Below, piece by piece: positions 53,727-63,203 of a DNA stretch of 64,000 nucleotides. Numbering within the stretch: the stretch's first letter is position 1; each line of letters opens with the position of its first letter. Under the pieces are notes generated by a model. That model was not told the DNA's origin. It did no database searches and saw nothing but the letters and a program-made list of their open reading frames with translations. Both the position numbers and the translations under genes were made by a program. The stretch comes from Niabella pedocola (GTDB lineage: Bacteria > Bacteroidota > Bacteroidia > Chitinophagales > Chitinophagaceae): the NCBI RefSeq assembly GCF_021044425.1, contig NZ_JAJNEC010000004.1, forward strand, positions 682,001 to 746,000, given 5' to 3'.

Positions 53727-54443
53727 TTAAAGTTCTGTATAAAGTGCATCGGCTGCAGCCAGCAACAAGGCGCCACTAATGCGCTGTTTAAAATCAGGAT
53801 TGATGTATTCAAAACGGATGGTCCCCTTGCGGTCCAGCATAAATACCGCCGGAACCGGCAAAAGAAACGCGCTGTTTTTACCACCGGTACTTTTTGAAAG
53901 GATTCCGGTATATTGTTTCGGAGCCTTGTAGGCAATACCAAATTTCAGGGCGGTTGCCACATCGGCATCCGACAGTAAGGTATAATCAAGCCTTCCTTTT
54001 TCAGCAGTGCTTTTCAGCAGGCCGGGACTATCGGTACTGATGGCAACCACCTGGAATCCTTTTTTAACCAGGATTTTGTTAATCCCCTGCAAGTCTGAAA
54101 GCTGCCGGTTACAAAAGGGGCACCAGCCACCACGGTAAAAGATCAGTACCGTTGGTTTTTCAGCAACGGCCTTGTTCAGATCCAGCAGGTTTCCCTCTTT
54201 ATCCGGGAGTATTGTTGGAGGAATGGGCTCACCTATCAGCAGGGGACTGATATCCTCCGGTAGTTCCGGAGGGCGCGCGGCCATCGTCTTTGCTGACAGG
54301 GATTCCTGTGCGGCCCCGTCCAATGGCGATCCGGCCAGTAACCCTATCCATAAAAGCATTACCGGAAGGTGCCACCGCAGGGCAGGGCCAGGGGCCGGAT
54401 GCTTCACTACTCTCCCGTTACACGATGATCGTTTATTTGGCAT
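53727..54443 (-). CDS. Exported peroxiredoxin-like redoxin (AhpC/TSA family)
   Basis: This 238-aa protein has a hydrophobic export segment (about residues 28-46) and a thioredoxin-fold domain with GGWCPFCNRQL (Cys108, Cys111). The WCPFC arrangement fits a redoxin that reduces peroxides or supplies electrons to the Msr enzymes. The start is uncertain; an internal ATG at residue 29 would shorten the leader. It lies 8 bp after the spondin gene and 5 bp before MsrA. Confidence 0.85.
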   Translation of the reverse strand: MPNKRSSCNGRVVKHPAPGPALRWHLPVMLLWIGLLAGSPLDGAAQESLSAKTMAARPPELPEDISPLLIGEPIPPTILPDKEGNLLDLNKAVAEKPTVLIFYRGGWCPFCNRQLSDLQGINKILVKKGFQVVAISTDSPGLLKSTAEKGRLDYTLLSDADVATALKFGIAYKAPKQYTGILSKSTGGKNSAFLLPVPAVFMLDRKGTIRFEYINPDFKQRISGALLLAAADALYTEL

Positions 54444-54451
54444 AGCGCATT

Positions 54452-55750
54452 TTATTGTAAGGTTACTTTAATCATTTTTGTAATTGCCGGCAACGTATTG
54501 TATGCATTGGGATTGGGCACGGCCTCAATTGCCTTGCTTTCCTGCAGGGGCGTTCCTGCCAGGTTAGCCTGCGTTACACCGGCGCCGGGATATTGACTCA
54601 TCGCCGTACCATTATCAAAAAGCCCGATGGATGCGGATACATCACCCGTTTGAGACCCGTCAATATCATTACCCATGGTGGCAAAAAACCAGTCATTGGA
54701 GAAGCCATACATCGTTGCAACTGCGATGCGGTCGCCTGTCTGCAACGAAAGCTGCTGTGATACCTTGCCGCCGGCGGCTCCGTTGATCATTGGAAGCAGC
54801 ACCGTATTCGCCGCATCTTTCAGTACATATACGCTTTTGACACCGGGTTTGGTTTTCAACGCAGCGGCCAGTATATCGGCATTTCCTTTTTGGGCAAGGT
54901 CTTTCAATCCCTCTCCCCGGTCATTTTCCCCGGTTTTATAAAAGGGATTTGCCATACCTGCGTATACCACTACCAGCACCGGAGACAGGGGCGTGAAAAT
55001 ACCGGTTTGACTGGTAAGATACTGGTTCAGCACCGTAACATCTCCCATCTCTGCAATATTGGTAAGCCCGTTCATGGAAAGTTTACCTGCGGCGTAGATG
55101 GGCTCCTGTAATAAAAGGTTCCCTCCTGCCACATAAGAAACGGCCCATACGCCCGGACTAAACGGTGTTTCATTGGCCGTACCGCCCGATACATTTTTAA
55201 GCGTAAGGGTAAACTGCGAGTTTCCATTATAACTTAATGTAGCCTGCATCAGCTGGGATGCCGGCAGGTAAGCATTGCCGGCATCATCCATACCGCTGAC
55301 CACCTTGATATTCTTCGGACCCGCTTCCGCCACTCCCGGGTGCATAACGGCAGCACCGGGTGCCTGGTTTACCCGGGTTCCGTTATCCCATAGTTTTATC
55401 TGCGCAGATACATCGCCGGTAACCGGACTGCCATCGTTATTATAAAGTTGAATGCCGGGGTTTTCCGGGGCAAAGAACAGGTCGTTGCTCCATCCATACA
55501 TGGTTGCAAAAGTCAGGCGCTGGTTTTTGGCCGCATAAAAAGAAAAGGAAACCGATTGCCCGGGCAGCACCACCGGTTGCGCCCCGGTTCCTTTAAACAT
55601 TCCGGACTCAACCAGGGGCCTACTGTCCAGCACGTTTTCGATGGTAATGGTACTCGTTTGCATTTCCGGCATCTCATTTCCCTTATTGCAGGATGCCATC
55701 AATACCACTGTACATGCAGCGGCAACGGATCGGATGATGTTCTTTTTCAT
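54452..55750 (-). CDS. Secreted lipoprotein with two spondin-type domains
   Basis: This 432-aa protein begins with a lipoprotein signal (MASCNKGN, cysteine near residue 21). It has two similar spondin-N domains: residues about 35-190 (ATMYGWSNDLFFAPE) and about 230-420 (ATMYGFSNDWFFATMG). Spondin-type domains are beta-sandwiches that often bind calcium. It heads an operon of oxidative repair genes, so it may be a surface or periplasmic partner that needs protection, but no enzyme motif is seen. Confidence 0.82.
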   Translation of the reverse strand: MKKNIIRSVAAACTVVLMASCNKGNEMPEMQTSTITIENVLDSRPLVESGMFKGTGAQPVVLPGQSVSFSFYAAKNQRLTFATMYGWSNDLFFAPENPGIQLYNNDGSPVTGDVSAQIKLWDNGTRVNQAPGAAVMHPGVAEAGPKNIKVVSGMDDAGNAYLPASQLMQATLSYNGNSQFTLTLKNVSGGTANETPFSPGVWAVSYVAGGNLLLQEPIYAAGKLSMNGLTNIAEMGDVTVLNQYLTSQTGIFTPLSPVLVVVYAGMANPFYKTGENDRGEGLKDLAQKGNADILAAALKTKPGVKSVYVLKDAANTVLLPMINGAAGGKVSQQLSLQTGDRIAVATMYGFSNDWFFATMGNDIDGSQTGDVSASIGLFDNGTAMSQYPGAGVTQANLAGTPLQESKAIEAVPNPNAYNTLPAITKMIKVTLQ

Positions 55751-55814
55751 GTTTGATTTATTTTAGAATACAAAAGAACCTAAACAAGATCCCAAACACA
55801 TAACGGAGTTATAA

Positions 55815-55822
55815 CAAAAGTA
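55815..55822 (-). promoter_or_regulatory. -7 box for the spondin-redoxin-Msr operon
   Basis: On the minus strand TACTTTTG matches TAnnTTTG. The -33 position has only a TTC. Transcription would start near 55808, about 58 nt before the spondin start. Confidence 0.4.
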
Positions 55823-55895
55823 TCACAGCCGCATTTTGAACGGCTTTTTCCTGAAATTTGCATTTAACAGCATCGGATGCAATGTTCCGGGTAGC

Positions 55896-55952
55896 AGCAC
55901 AGCACCGGTTCCGGAGGGCAGTATACTTATTCAGTACAAGGGCTGCTGTGCT
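55896..55952. promoter_or_regulatory. Inverted repeat between the Msr operon and the two-component genes
   Basis: AGCACAGCA (55896-55904) and TGCTGTGCT (55944-55952) form a perfect 9-bp inverted repeat with a 39-bp spacer. It lies 40 bp before the response-regulator start. It could be a leader hairpin or a site for the regulator itself. Confidence 0.4.
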
Positions 55953-55992
55953 CATTCCTGGTGGCCTGAAATAAAAGACGGTATTCAACATT

Positions 55993-56697
55993 ATGCAAAA
56001 AGTACTCATTCTTGAAGACGATCCTGAGCTGGTAGAGCTGCTGGAGATCCACTTAAAAGACCTCGGTTGCGATATCACCGCGGTAAGCAACGGGCAGGAA
56101 GGTTTGCAAACGGCAAAGGACCGCCGCTTTGATCTCATCATTCTGGACGTAATGCTTCCCGGCTTAAACGGTATGGAAGTATGCAGGAGGCTCCGGCAAA
56201 CGGACCGGCATACACCGATCCTGATGCTGACTGCCCTGTCGGAAGAGATCGACAAAGTGATGGGATTGGAAACCGGCGCTGATGATTATCTTACCAAGCC
56301 CTTCAGCATACGGGAATTTATTGCCCGTGTAAAAGTAATTTTCAGGCGGAATGAAGAATCCGCCCCTTCGGACATTGCCCCCACCCTGTCTGCTGTCATC
56401 CGGTTCGACGGGCTTGTGATCGATCGCGACAAACGGAAGGTTACGCTGAACGAACTCCGGGTAGATCTTTCTCCAAAAGAGTTTGAGCTGCTGGTATTGC
56501 TGGCCTCTAATCCCGGGAAAAGCTATAGCCGCAAGCGATTGCTGAGCCTGGTATGGGGCTACGATTTTGAAGGATATGAGCATACCGTGAACAGTCATAT
56601 CAACCGCCTGCGGGGAAAGATAGAAGCCGATCTTTCCGTACCAAAATATATACTAACAACCTGGGGCGTGGGCTACCGGTTTAACGAAGAACTCTAA
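55993..56697 (+). CDS. OmpR/PhoB-family response regulator
   Basis: This 234-aa regulator has a receiver domain with acidic Asp9/Asp10, phosphoacceptor Asp52 (ILDVMLPG), Thr80 and Lys102 (LTKPFS). A winged-helix DNA-binding domain with SPKEFELLVLLA and VNSHINRLRGKIE follows. Its stop overlaps the kinase start by one base (TAATG). The divergent Msr operon is the most obvious target, but no binding site was recognised. Confidence 0.96.
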   Translation: MQKVLILEDDPELVELLEIHLKDLGCDITAVSNGQEGLQTAKDRRFDLIILDVMLPGLNGMEVCRRLRQTDRHTPILMLTALSEEIDKVMGLETGADDYLTKPFSIREFIARVKVIFRRNEESAPSDIAPTLSAVIRFDGLVIDRDKRKVTLNELRVDLSPKEFELLVLLASNPGKSYSRKRLLSLVWGYDFEGYEHTVNSHINRLRGKIEADLSVPKYILTTWGVGYRFNEEL

Positions 56698-58166
56698 TGA
56701 AAAAGGAAAAATCCATAAAGGGCAACTGGCTGTTCTGGAAGATCGCGGCCGTGTTTACCGTTGTATTGATCGTGCTTGGCCTTGTGTTTGTATTCATCGC
56801 CTCCCGGTTCTCCAGTACGTACTATACAGCAGCGCATCAACAATTATATGGCGATATCGCACAACACCTGGCTACCTTTACGCAGCCCATCAAAAACGGG
56901 AAACCGGATACCAGCGTTACGCATGATATTATCCATTCTACAATGGTAGCCAACCCCAGTGTGGAGGTTTACCTGCTGGATACGGCCGGCAATATCACCG
57001 ACTTTGTGGTGCCCGACACTACGGTACAGATCCGTAAGGTGCACATGCTTCCCGTTAAAAAATGGCTTGCCGCTAAAAACGGGGAGCGCCCCATGGGCGA
57101 CAATCCGAAGCAACCCGGGGAACCGGCTATTTTTTCCGTTGCACCCATCACCGAAAACGGCCAGCTATCCGGATATGTATACGCTGTGCTGGCCAGTGAA
57201 AAACAACGGGAAGTTTTATCCGCGTTAAACAGCCATTTATACCTTCGCCTGAGCAGTTCGATCTTTTTTGCAGCGTTGATGGTAGCCCTGATCGTAGGGC
57301 TGATCACATTTTTCCTGATAACAGACAGCGTTCGCAAAACCGCCGCCGTTGTACAACGGTTTAAAGAAGGCGATTATTCCGCCCGCATTGACGGAAACGC
57401 CAAGGGAGAACTGGGCCTGCTGGCTTCCACATTTAATGAAATGGCAGATGTTATTGTAAGCAATATCGACAAAATAACGGCTACCGATAAGTTCAGGCAG
57501 GAACTGATCGCGAATGTATCACACGACCTGCGCACACCATTATCCATTATGCAAGGATACATCGAAACCCTGACGATGAAGAAAGATGCGCTCTCTGATG
57601 CAGACACAGCCCGCTATTTGTCGGTAATTCATACCAGTGCACAAAAGCTATCGGTACTGGTTGAACAGCTTTTTCAATATGCCAAACTGGAAGCCAACCT
57701 GGTAACACCGGAAAAAGAACCCTTTTTCATCCATGAGCTGGCTTCCGATATTTTGATGGCGTATCAACTGAAAGCTGCGGACCGTTCGATTCGTTTAGAC
57801 CTCGAATCGCCTCCCGGACTGCCACGCGTATTTGCAGATATTGCCCTTACAGAACGGGTATTTCAAAACCTGCTGGACAATGCCTTTAAATTCACACCGG
57901 ACGGTGGCCATATCCGGATTCTACTTTCGCCCGCCATAACGGGTGTAAAAGTACAGGTAGCCGATACCGGCATCGGCATCGCCCCGGAAGACCAGGCCTT
58001 TATTTTTGAGCGGTATAAACAATTGGGAAAAGCATCCACGCCCAAAAAAGGAATGGGCATCGGCCTGGCTATTGTAAAAAAAATACTGGAATTACATCAT
58101 ACCACTATTGATATGATCAGCGAACCCGGCAAGGGCACCACGTTCCGGTTCGTCGTCCCCGGCTAG
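56697..58166 (+). CDS. Sensor histidine kinase
   Basis: This 489-aa kinase has two transmembrane helices (about 12-35 and 186-208) around a periplasmic sensor domain of about 150 residues. A HAMP segment follows, then a HisKA dimer domain with His276 (ANVSHDLRTP) and a HATPase domain with NLLDNAFKFTPDGG and DTGIGIAPED. It would phosphorylate the regulator encoded by the overlapping upstream gene. The sensor domain is not a recognised small-molecule fold. Confidence 0.95.
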   Translation: MKKEKSIKGNWLFWKIAAVFTVVLIVLGLVFVFIASRFSSTYYTAAHQQLYGDIAQHLATFTQPIKNGKPDTSVTHDIIHSTMVANPSVEVYLLDTAGNITDFVVPDTTVQIRKVHMLPVKKWLAAKNGERPMGDNPKQPGEPAIFSVAPITENGQLSGYVYAVLASEKQREVLSALNSHLYLRLSSSIFFAALMVALIVGLITFFLITDSVRKTAAVVQRFKEGDYSARIDGNAKGELGLLASTFNEMADVIVSNIDKITATDKFRQELIANVSHDLRTPLSIMQGYIETLTMKKDALSDADTARYLSVIHTSAQKLSVLVEQLFQYAKLEANLVTPEKEPFFIHELASDILMAYQLKAADRSIRLDLESPPGLPRVFADIALTERVFQNLLDNAFKFTPDGGHIRILLSPAITGVKVQVADTGIGIAPEDQAFIFERYKQLGKASTPKKGMGIGLAIVKKILELHHTTIDMISEPGKGTTFRFVVPG

Positions 58167-58203
58167 CGGTATGCTGCGGCCAGCACACATTTTTTATACC
58201 GCT
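58165..58203 (+). terminator. Hairpin after the histidine-kinase gene
   Basis: AGCGGTAT and ATACCGCT (58165-58172 and 58196-58203) are a perfect inverted repeat around an inner GCTG-CGGC-CAGC hairpin and a short T run (58190-58195). The left arm overlaps the kinase stop codon. Either the inner hairpin with its T run or the outer stem could end transcription. Confidence 0.5.
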
Positions 58204-58257
58204 GTCTTATGCCACAAAGTGCTACCTTGCGCAACCCGGGCACATCATTGCTTTTTA

Positions 58258-58265
58258 TATCTTTG
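58258..58265 (+). promoter_or_regulatory. -7 box for the ClC gene
   Basis: TATCTTTG matches TAnnTTTG exactly. No TTG stands at the right distance upstream. A start near 58272 would exclude the GTG at 58265 and favour the ATG at 58292. Confidence 0.45.
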
Positions 58266-58291
58266 TGTTGCGCACGGACAATTCGTTACAG

Positions 58292-60136
58292 ATGAAAAAA
58301 AGCTACTTAAGAAAATATCATAGTTTTTTGCGGTTTAAACGGAATTTCACCCGGTACAGCATCCGGAAAGCAAAAGGCTACGAAGTCATTTTACACTGGT
58401 TAAAAAGCCGCATGAACCGGACGCAGTTCCTTATCCTTTCCGGTATCCTCGTAGGCATTACTTCGGGTTTGGCTGGTGTGGCTTTAAAATCACTGGTACA
58501 TCATATTCATTACTTCATCACCTATAAGATCCATTTTGAATACCAGATCCTGTTTTATATCATCTTTCCGTTCCTGGGTATTGTGCTCACAACCGCTATT
58601 GTGATCACCTTCTTCAAAGGTCAGTCCCGCAAAGGGATCGGGGCCATCCTGTATGAAATTGCACAGAATTCCAGTATTGTTTCACCGGTTAAAATGTACT
58701 CGCAGGTCATTCAAAGTGCGGTTACGGTAGGATTGGGCGGCTCCGCCGGTCTTGAAAGCCCGATAGCGGTTACGGGCGCTGCCATCGGGTCAAACTATGC
58801 GCAAACTTATAAGCTCAATTATAAAGAGCGTACCTTACTACTGGCGGCCGGAGCTACAGCCGGTATTGCATCGGCCTTTAATGCACCCATCGCCGGCATC
58901 ATGTTTGCTTTTGAGATCCTGCTTACAGGCGTGGTATTTACCGACTTTATACCACTGGTGGTTGCAGCCGTCTGCGGCAGTCTCGTATCAAAGATCATCT
59001 TACAGGAAGACGCCTTGTTCCGGTTTCATGCAAGAGAACCGTTTAACTACCTCAACACCCTCTACTACCTGGTATTGGGATTGCTGACCGCCTTCTATGC
59101 CCGTTACTTTCTGCTGGTCAGCCAAAAAGTGGAGCACTGGTTTCAATGGATGAAGCTCTCTAAAATGCGGCGGGCAATGGTGGGCGGCGCATTGCTTTCG
59201 ATCCTTTGCGTATTGTTGCCCCCCTTATTTGGAGAAGGATACGACGCCGTAAAAGCGTTCAGTAACGGACAGGCATCCGCCATTCTTCACAACAGCTTTT
59301 TCCGCTATTTTGATGTAACGCAGTGGACGGTGATCCTATTCCTCGCGCTGATCTGTATCCTCAAAGCTTTTGCTACCCCTTTTACCTTATTTGGCGGCGG
59401 CAACGGCGGAAATTTTGCCCCTTCTTTATTTGCAGGTGGCACACTGGGCTACCTGTTTGCACTGCTTTGTAAACTGGCAGGATTTGAGCAGGTGCCCGAA
59501 ACCAACCTGGTACTGGCAGGAATGGCCGGAGTCATGAGCGGTGTGCTGTATGCACCGCTAACTGCCATATTCCTTATTGCAGAGTCCAGCTTCGGGTACG
59601 ATCTTTTTATACCGCTGATGATTGTATCCGTAATTTCTTACCTGATCGCAAAACGCTTCTCCCCCATATCACCGGATCTTAAACCACTGGCCGATGAAGG
59701 AAAGATCTTTACCACGGCACACGATAAAAACCTGTTGTCACTGCTGCATATCGAAGACCTCATCGACAAACAGGCGCAGCGCCTCTCGCCCAATGATTCG
59801 CTGAGCACATTGCTTGAACTCGTTAAGACCGGTAACAAGAATATTTTCGCCGTTGTTGAGGCCACAGGGCAACTTTGCGGTGTGCTTGCACTGGACGATA
59901 TCCGGCCGGTGTTGTTTGCGCCTGATCCCGGCTCCATAAAGATTGTATCTCTTATGAAGCCGCCACCTACCACCATACACATCAATGAGGATATGCTTCA
60001 AACGGTTAAAGCATTCGACGAAACCGGGGCCTGGCAATTACCGGTGGTTGATAATAACGAAACGTTCATCGGCTTTATTTCCAAATCCAATATTCTTTTA
60101 AATTACCGCAAGCTGATGCAGACCTATTCCGAGTAA
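58292..60136 (+). CDS. ClC-family chloride channel/antiporter with CBS domains
   Basis: This 614-aa membrane protein has the ClC fold with GGSAGLESP (the gating-glutamate region) and GGGNGGNFAPSLF, plus FAFEILL with the internal glutamate. C-terminal CBS-type domains (about 460-600) may bind nucleotides. The canonical GSGIP loop reads RKGIGAI, so its chloride-site serine is missing. I chose the ATG at 58292. A GTG at 58265 falls on the -7 box. It lies 126 bp after the kinase gene and before the metal ATPase gene. Confidence 0.9.
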   Translation: MKKSYLRKYHSFLRFKRNFTRYSIRKAKGYEVILHWLKSRMNRTQFLILSGILVGITSGLAGVALKSLVHHIHYFITYKIHFEYQILFYIIFPFLGIVLTTAIVITFFKGQSRKGIGAILYEIAQNSSIVSPVKMYSQVIQSAVTVGLGGSAGLESPIAVTGAAIGSNYAQTYKLNYKERTLLLAAGATAGIASAFNAPIAGIMFAFEILLTGVVFTDFIPLVVAAVCGSLVSKIILQEDALFRFHAREPFNYLNTLYYLVLGLLTAFYARYFLLVSQKVEHWFQWMKLSKMRRAMVGGALLSILCVLLPPLFGEGYDAVKAFSNGQASAILHNSFFRYFDVTQWTVILFLALICILKAFATPFTLFGGGNGGNFAPSLFAGGTLGYLFALLCKLAGFEQVPETNLVLAGMAGVMSGVLYAPLTAIFLIAESSFGYDLFIPLMIVSVISYLIAKRFSPISPDLKPLADEGKIFTTAHDKNLLSLLHIEDLIDKQAQRLSPNDSLSTLLELVKTGNKNIFAVVEATGQLCGVLALDDIRPVLFAPDPGSIKIVSLMKPPPTTIHINEDMLQTVKAFDETGAWQLPVVDNNETFIGFISKSNILLNYRKLMQTYSE

Positions 60137-60173
60137 CAGTAAGCCATTTCTACAGGATAACAATGCAAAAACA

Positions 60174-62639
60174 ATGAACATGGAAAAAACCAGGATCAAT
60201 CTCGACCTGCTGCTACCGGAAATTCCGGATGAGCGCGACCGCTGCGTAGCCCGGATCATCAGCCATCTCCAGAACAAAAGAGGCATCGACAAAATACACG
60301 TTATTCCAGCCGGTGAAAACCAAAAAGCACAACTTTGTTTTCATTATAACCCCTCCGAAATTTCGCTGAACGAGGTAGAACAGATTGCTGAAAAAGCCGG
60401 TGCTGAAATGACCGAACGCTACGGCCATTTACTCATCAATACCACAGGCGTCCGCCATCCGCGCCATGCACGGGTTATTGAAGGCTCGTTGCGGAAGCAG
60501 CAGGGTATACAATTTGTTGCGGTGTCCGGCACCGGGTTTATCCAGCTGGAATACCAAAAGGACGTAACCTCAACTGAGGCCATCCTTCAACAAATCAAAA
60601 AAGAAGGACTCCGCATTCGCAATGTAGACGATTTTCATACCCATCCGCAACAAACCGGAAAGGAAGCACATGCGGCGCATGGGGACGACACCCACGAGCA
60701 CCAGCACGGGGGCCTCTTTGGTGAGCGAACAGAGCTGTTCTTTGCGCTCATTTGCGGAGGCTTCCTCGGCGCAGGTTTTGGATTGTCCTTTGTAAACGGC
60801 ATCACGTCATATATTCCTCTTGGCTGCTATATAGCTGCTTATTTTTTTGGCGGCTTCTATACTACCAAAGAAGCCATTGAAGGGATCCGCAAGGGTGCAT
60901 TTGAGATCGACTTTCTTATGCTGGTAGCTGCCGTTGGTGCCGCCGTATTGGGGCAATGGGCCGAGGGCGCATTATTGCTGTTCTTATTCAGCCTGGGACA
61001 TTCCCTGGAACACTACGCAATGGAAAAAGCAAAAAAATCCATTGCAGCCCTGGCCAGCCTGGCGCCCAAAACGGCATTATTAAAAACAGGCAACGACCTC
61101 AGGGAGGTAGCCATCGACGCTTTAAAACAAGGTGACATCATTGTAGCAAAACCCAATTCGAAAATTGCTGCCGATGGAATCGTGGTAAAAGGCAGCAGCA
61201 GCGTAAACCAGGCGCCCATTACCGGCGAGAGCATCCCGGTAGATAAAATACCGGTAGCAGATCCGGATATGGACCCGGAACGTGCCGGCAAATTGGAAGC
61301 GCAATACAAGGTGTTTGCGGGCTCCATCAACGGTGGTGCCACCCTTGAAATAAAAGTAACCCGGATCGCTGCAGACAGTACCCTTGCGCGACTGATCAAA
61401 CTGGTGAATGAAGCCCAGACGCAAAAATCACCTACCCAGAATTTTACGGACCGGCTGGAAAAATACTATGTGCCCTCGGTCCTTATTTTGGTAGCGATTT
61501 TGCTATTGGCGTTCCTGGTTGTTGACGAACCTTTTAGCGCCAGTTTTTACCGGGCAATGGCCGTGTTGGTTGCAGCCAGTCCGTGCGCCCTGGCCATATC
61601 AACGCCCAGCGCCGTGTTAAGCGGTGTGGCAAGAGCCGCAAGGGGCGGCGTATTGATCAAGGGCGGCAAACCGTTGGAAGAATTGGGAGCCCTTTCAGCC
61701 ATCGCATTTGACAAAACCGGAACCCTCACCAGAGGCCGGCCAACACTCACCGGCGTATATCCGCTTAACGGGATAACAGAAGAACAGCTGCTTGAAATTG
61801 TTATTGCAGTAGAACAGTTAAGCGATCATCCCCTGGCCGCGGCCATTGTTAAAGGCGGTACCGAGCGGTTGAAAAGAACGGTGCCTGCAGCAGCAAGTGT
61901 TACGGCCATCCAGGGCCGGGGTATCCAGGCCTGTTATAATGGGGCCGTGATCCTGGTAGGTAACAAAGAACTGTTCATCGAAAAAAACAACCCGCTTCCG
62001 GATGATATAACCGCCACCGCTGAATCATTGGAAGGCAAGGGCCATACCACCATGCTGGTGCAACAGAACGACCGGTTCATTGGTATCATTACCCTTATGG
62101 ATATCGCCCGGGACGATGCAAAGGACACGCTTGCACAATTAACGCAGGCAGGCATCCGGAAAATGATCATGCTTACCGGCGACAACCAAAAAGTAGCCGA
62201 GGCTATAGCGAAGGAGATCGGTATCACCGAAGCCTGGGGCAACCTTTTACCCGAACAAAAAGTGGCCGCCATTGAAAAATTGCGGACTACTGAAAACAGT
62301 ATTGCCATGGTAGGCGATGGTGTAAACGATGCCCCGGCCATGGCAAAAAGTACCGTGGGCATTGCCATGGGCGCCGCCGGCAGCGATGTAGCCCTGGAAA
62401 CGGCTGATATCGCCCTGATGGCCGACAAACTGGGAAACCTCCCCTTTGCAATTGGCTTAAGCAAAAAAGCACGGCGCATCATCCGGCAAAACCTGGTCTT
62501 AAGCCTGGGAATGGTGGTTGTACTTATACCACTGACCATCCTGGGTATTGCAGACATTGGGCCTGCCGTGATCGGACACGAAGGATCTACCCTGGTGGTG
62601 GTGTTTAATGCCTTGCGTTTACTGGGCTATAAAAAATAA
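60174..62639 (+). CDS. P1B-type heavy-metal ATPase (P1B-4-like)
   Basis: This 821-aa ATPase has all P-type motifs: ITGESIPV, DKTGT with phosphorylated Asp513, and GDGVNDAPAM. The sixth-helix motif is SPC (469-471) and the last helix begins HEGST. That set is typical of P1B-4 pumps, which export Co2+, Fe2+ or Zn2+. Residues about 155-182 form a linker with seven His residues. The N-terminal domain has no CxxC metal motif. An ATG at 60180 is an alternative start. It lies 37 bp after the ClC gene. Confidence 0.9.
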   Translation: MNMEKTRINLDLLLPEIPDERDRCVARIISHLQNKRGIDKIHVIPAGENQKAQLCFHYNPSEISLNEVEQIAEKAGAEMTERYGHLLINTTGVRHPRHARVIEGSLRKQQGIQFVAVSGTGFIQLEYQKDVTSTEAILQQIKKEGLRIRNVDDFHTHPQQTGKEAHAAHGDDTHEHQHGGLFGERTELFFALICGGFLGAGFGLSFVNGITSYIPLGCYIAAYFFGGFYTTKEAIEGIRKGAFEIDFLMLVAAVGAAVLGQWAEGALLLFLFSLGHSLEHYAMEKAKKSIAALASLAPKTALLKTGNDLREVAIDALKQGDIIVAKPNSKIAADGIVVKGSSSVNQAPITGESIPVDKIPVADPDMDPERAGKLEAQYKVFAGSINGGATLEIKVTRIAADSTLARLIKLVNEAQTQKSPTQNFTDRLEKYYVPSVLILVAILLLAFLVVDEPFSASFYRAMAVLVAASPCALAISTPSAVLSGVARAARGGVLIKGGKPLEELGALSAIAFDKTGTLTRGRPTLTGVYPLNGITEEQLLEIVIAVEQLSDHPLAAAIVKGGTERLKRTVPAAASVTAIQGRGIQACYNGAVILVGNKELFIEKNNPLPDDITATAESLEGKGHTTMLVQQNDRFIGIITLMDIARDDAKDTLAQLTQAGIRKMIMLTGDNQKVAEAIAKEIGITEAWGNLLPEQKVAAIEKLRTTENSIAMVGDGVNDAPAMAKSTVGIAMGAAGSDVALETADIALMADKLGNLPFAIGLSKKARRIIRQNLVLSLGMVVVLIPLTILGIADIGPAVIGHEGSTLVVVFNALRLLGYKK

Positions 62640-62809
62640 AGCGCAAAGCAAACAGGGCGTTCACCGATTTCAGAGATATGCCCAGATATAGCAACGTTTC
62701 CTATGCATAAAAAATTAGTGGTCATCCGGTTTTTTCGTGCGCAATAACAGTTGTATCCCTTCCTATAAATTCATTCACTCTACTTGCTTTTTGAGTATCT
62801 TCCGGCCCT

Positions 62810-63127
62810 ATGCAGTCATTGGTCCATTATTTTTTACATTTTGTTTTCCCGGGTATCCTTGCTTATACCTGTTACCGGAGCAACTGGCTGAAGATCTATC
62901 TGGTATTAATAGCTACCATGCTGGTGGATATTGATCACCTGCTGGCAACCCCTGTATTTGATGCCTGCCGCTGCAGTATCAATTTCCATCCCCTGCACAG
63001 TTACTGGGCCATCAGCATCTATGTTATTTTACTGTTCTTTCGCAGAACGCGGGTCATCGCATTGGGACTGCTGTTACATATGGGCACCGATGCACTGGAT
63101 TGCGTTTTCAGCCGGCTCCATTGTTAG
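62810..63127 (+). CDS. DUF6122-family membrane protein
   Basis: This 105-aa protein has about four helices. The conserved-looking MLVDIDHLLATPVFDACRC and NFHPLHSYWA and LLLHMGTDALDC segments fit the DUF6122 family. The family has no assigned function; His/Asp motifs are reminiscent of metal-dependent membrane hydrolases. A weak TATCTTCC box lies just upstream. Confidence 0.8.
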   Translation: MQSLVHYFLHFVFPGILAYTCYRSNWLKIYLVLIATMLVDIDHLLATPVFDACRCSINFHPLHSYWAISIYVILLFFRRTRVIALGLLLHMGTDALDCVFSRLHC

Positions 63128-63203
63128 CCGCTTTCTTCGAACACAGCCCGCTCACGGCACTTGCGGTACCTGGCGGCATCCTGCCGGTCTTACACATACG
63201 TAA

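Noticed and set aside
55826..55846. AGCCG-CGGCT hairpin with T run as a plus-strand terminator
   Set aside because: No plus-strand gene lies upstream to need it, and its stem is only 5 bp.
58265..58291. GTG start for the ClC gene
   Set aside because: It overlaps the -7 box and the added residues look unlike a membrane protein start; the ATG at 58292 is better.
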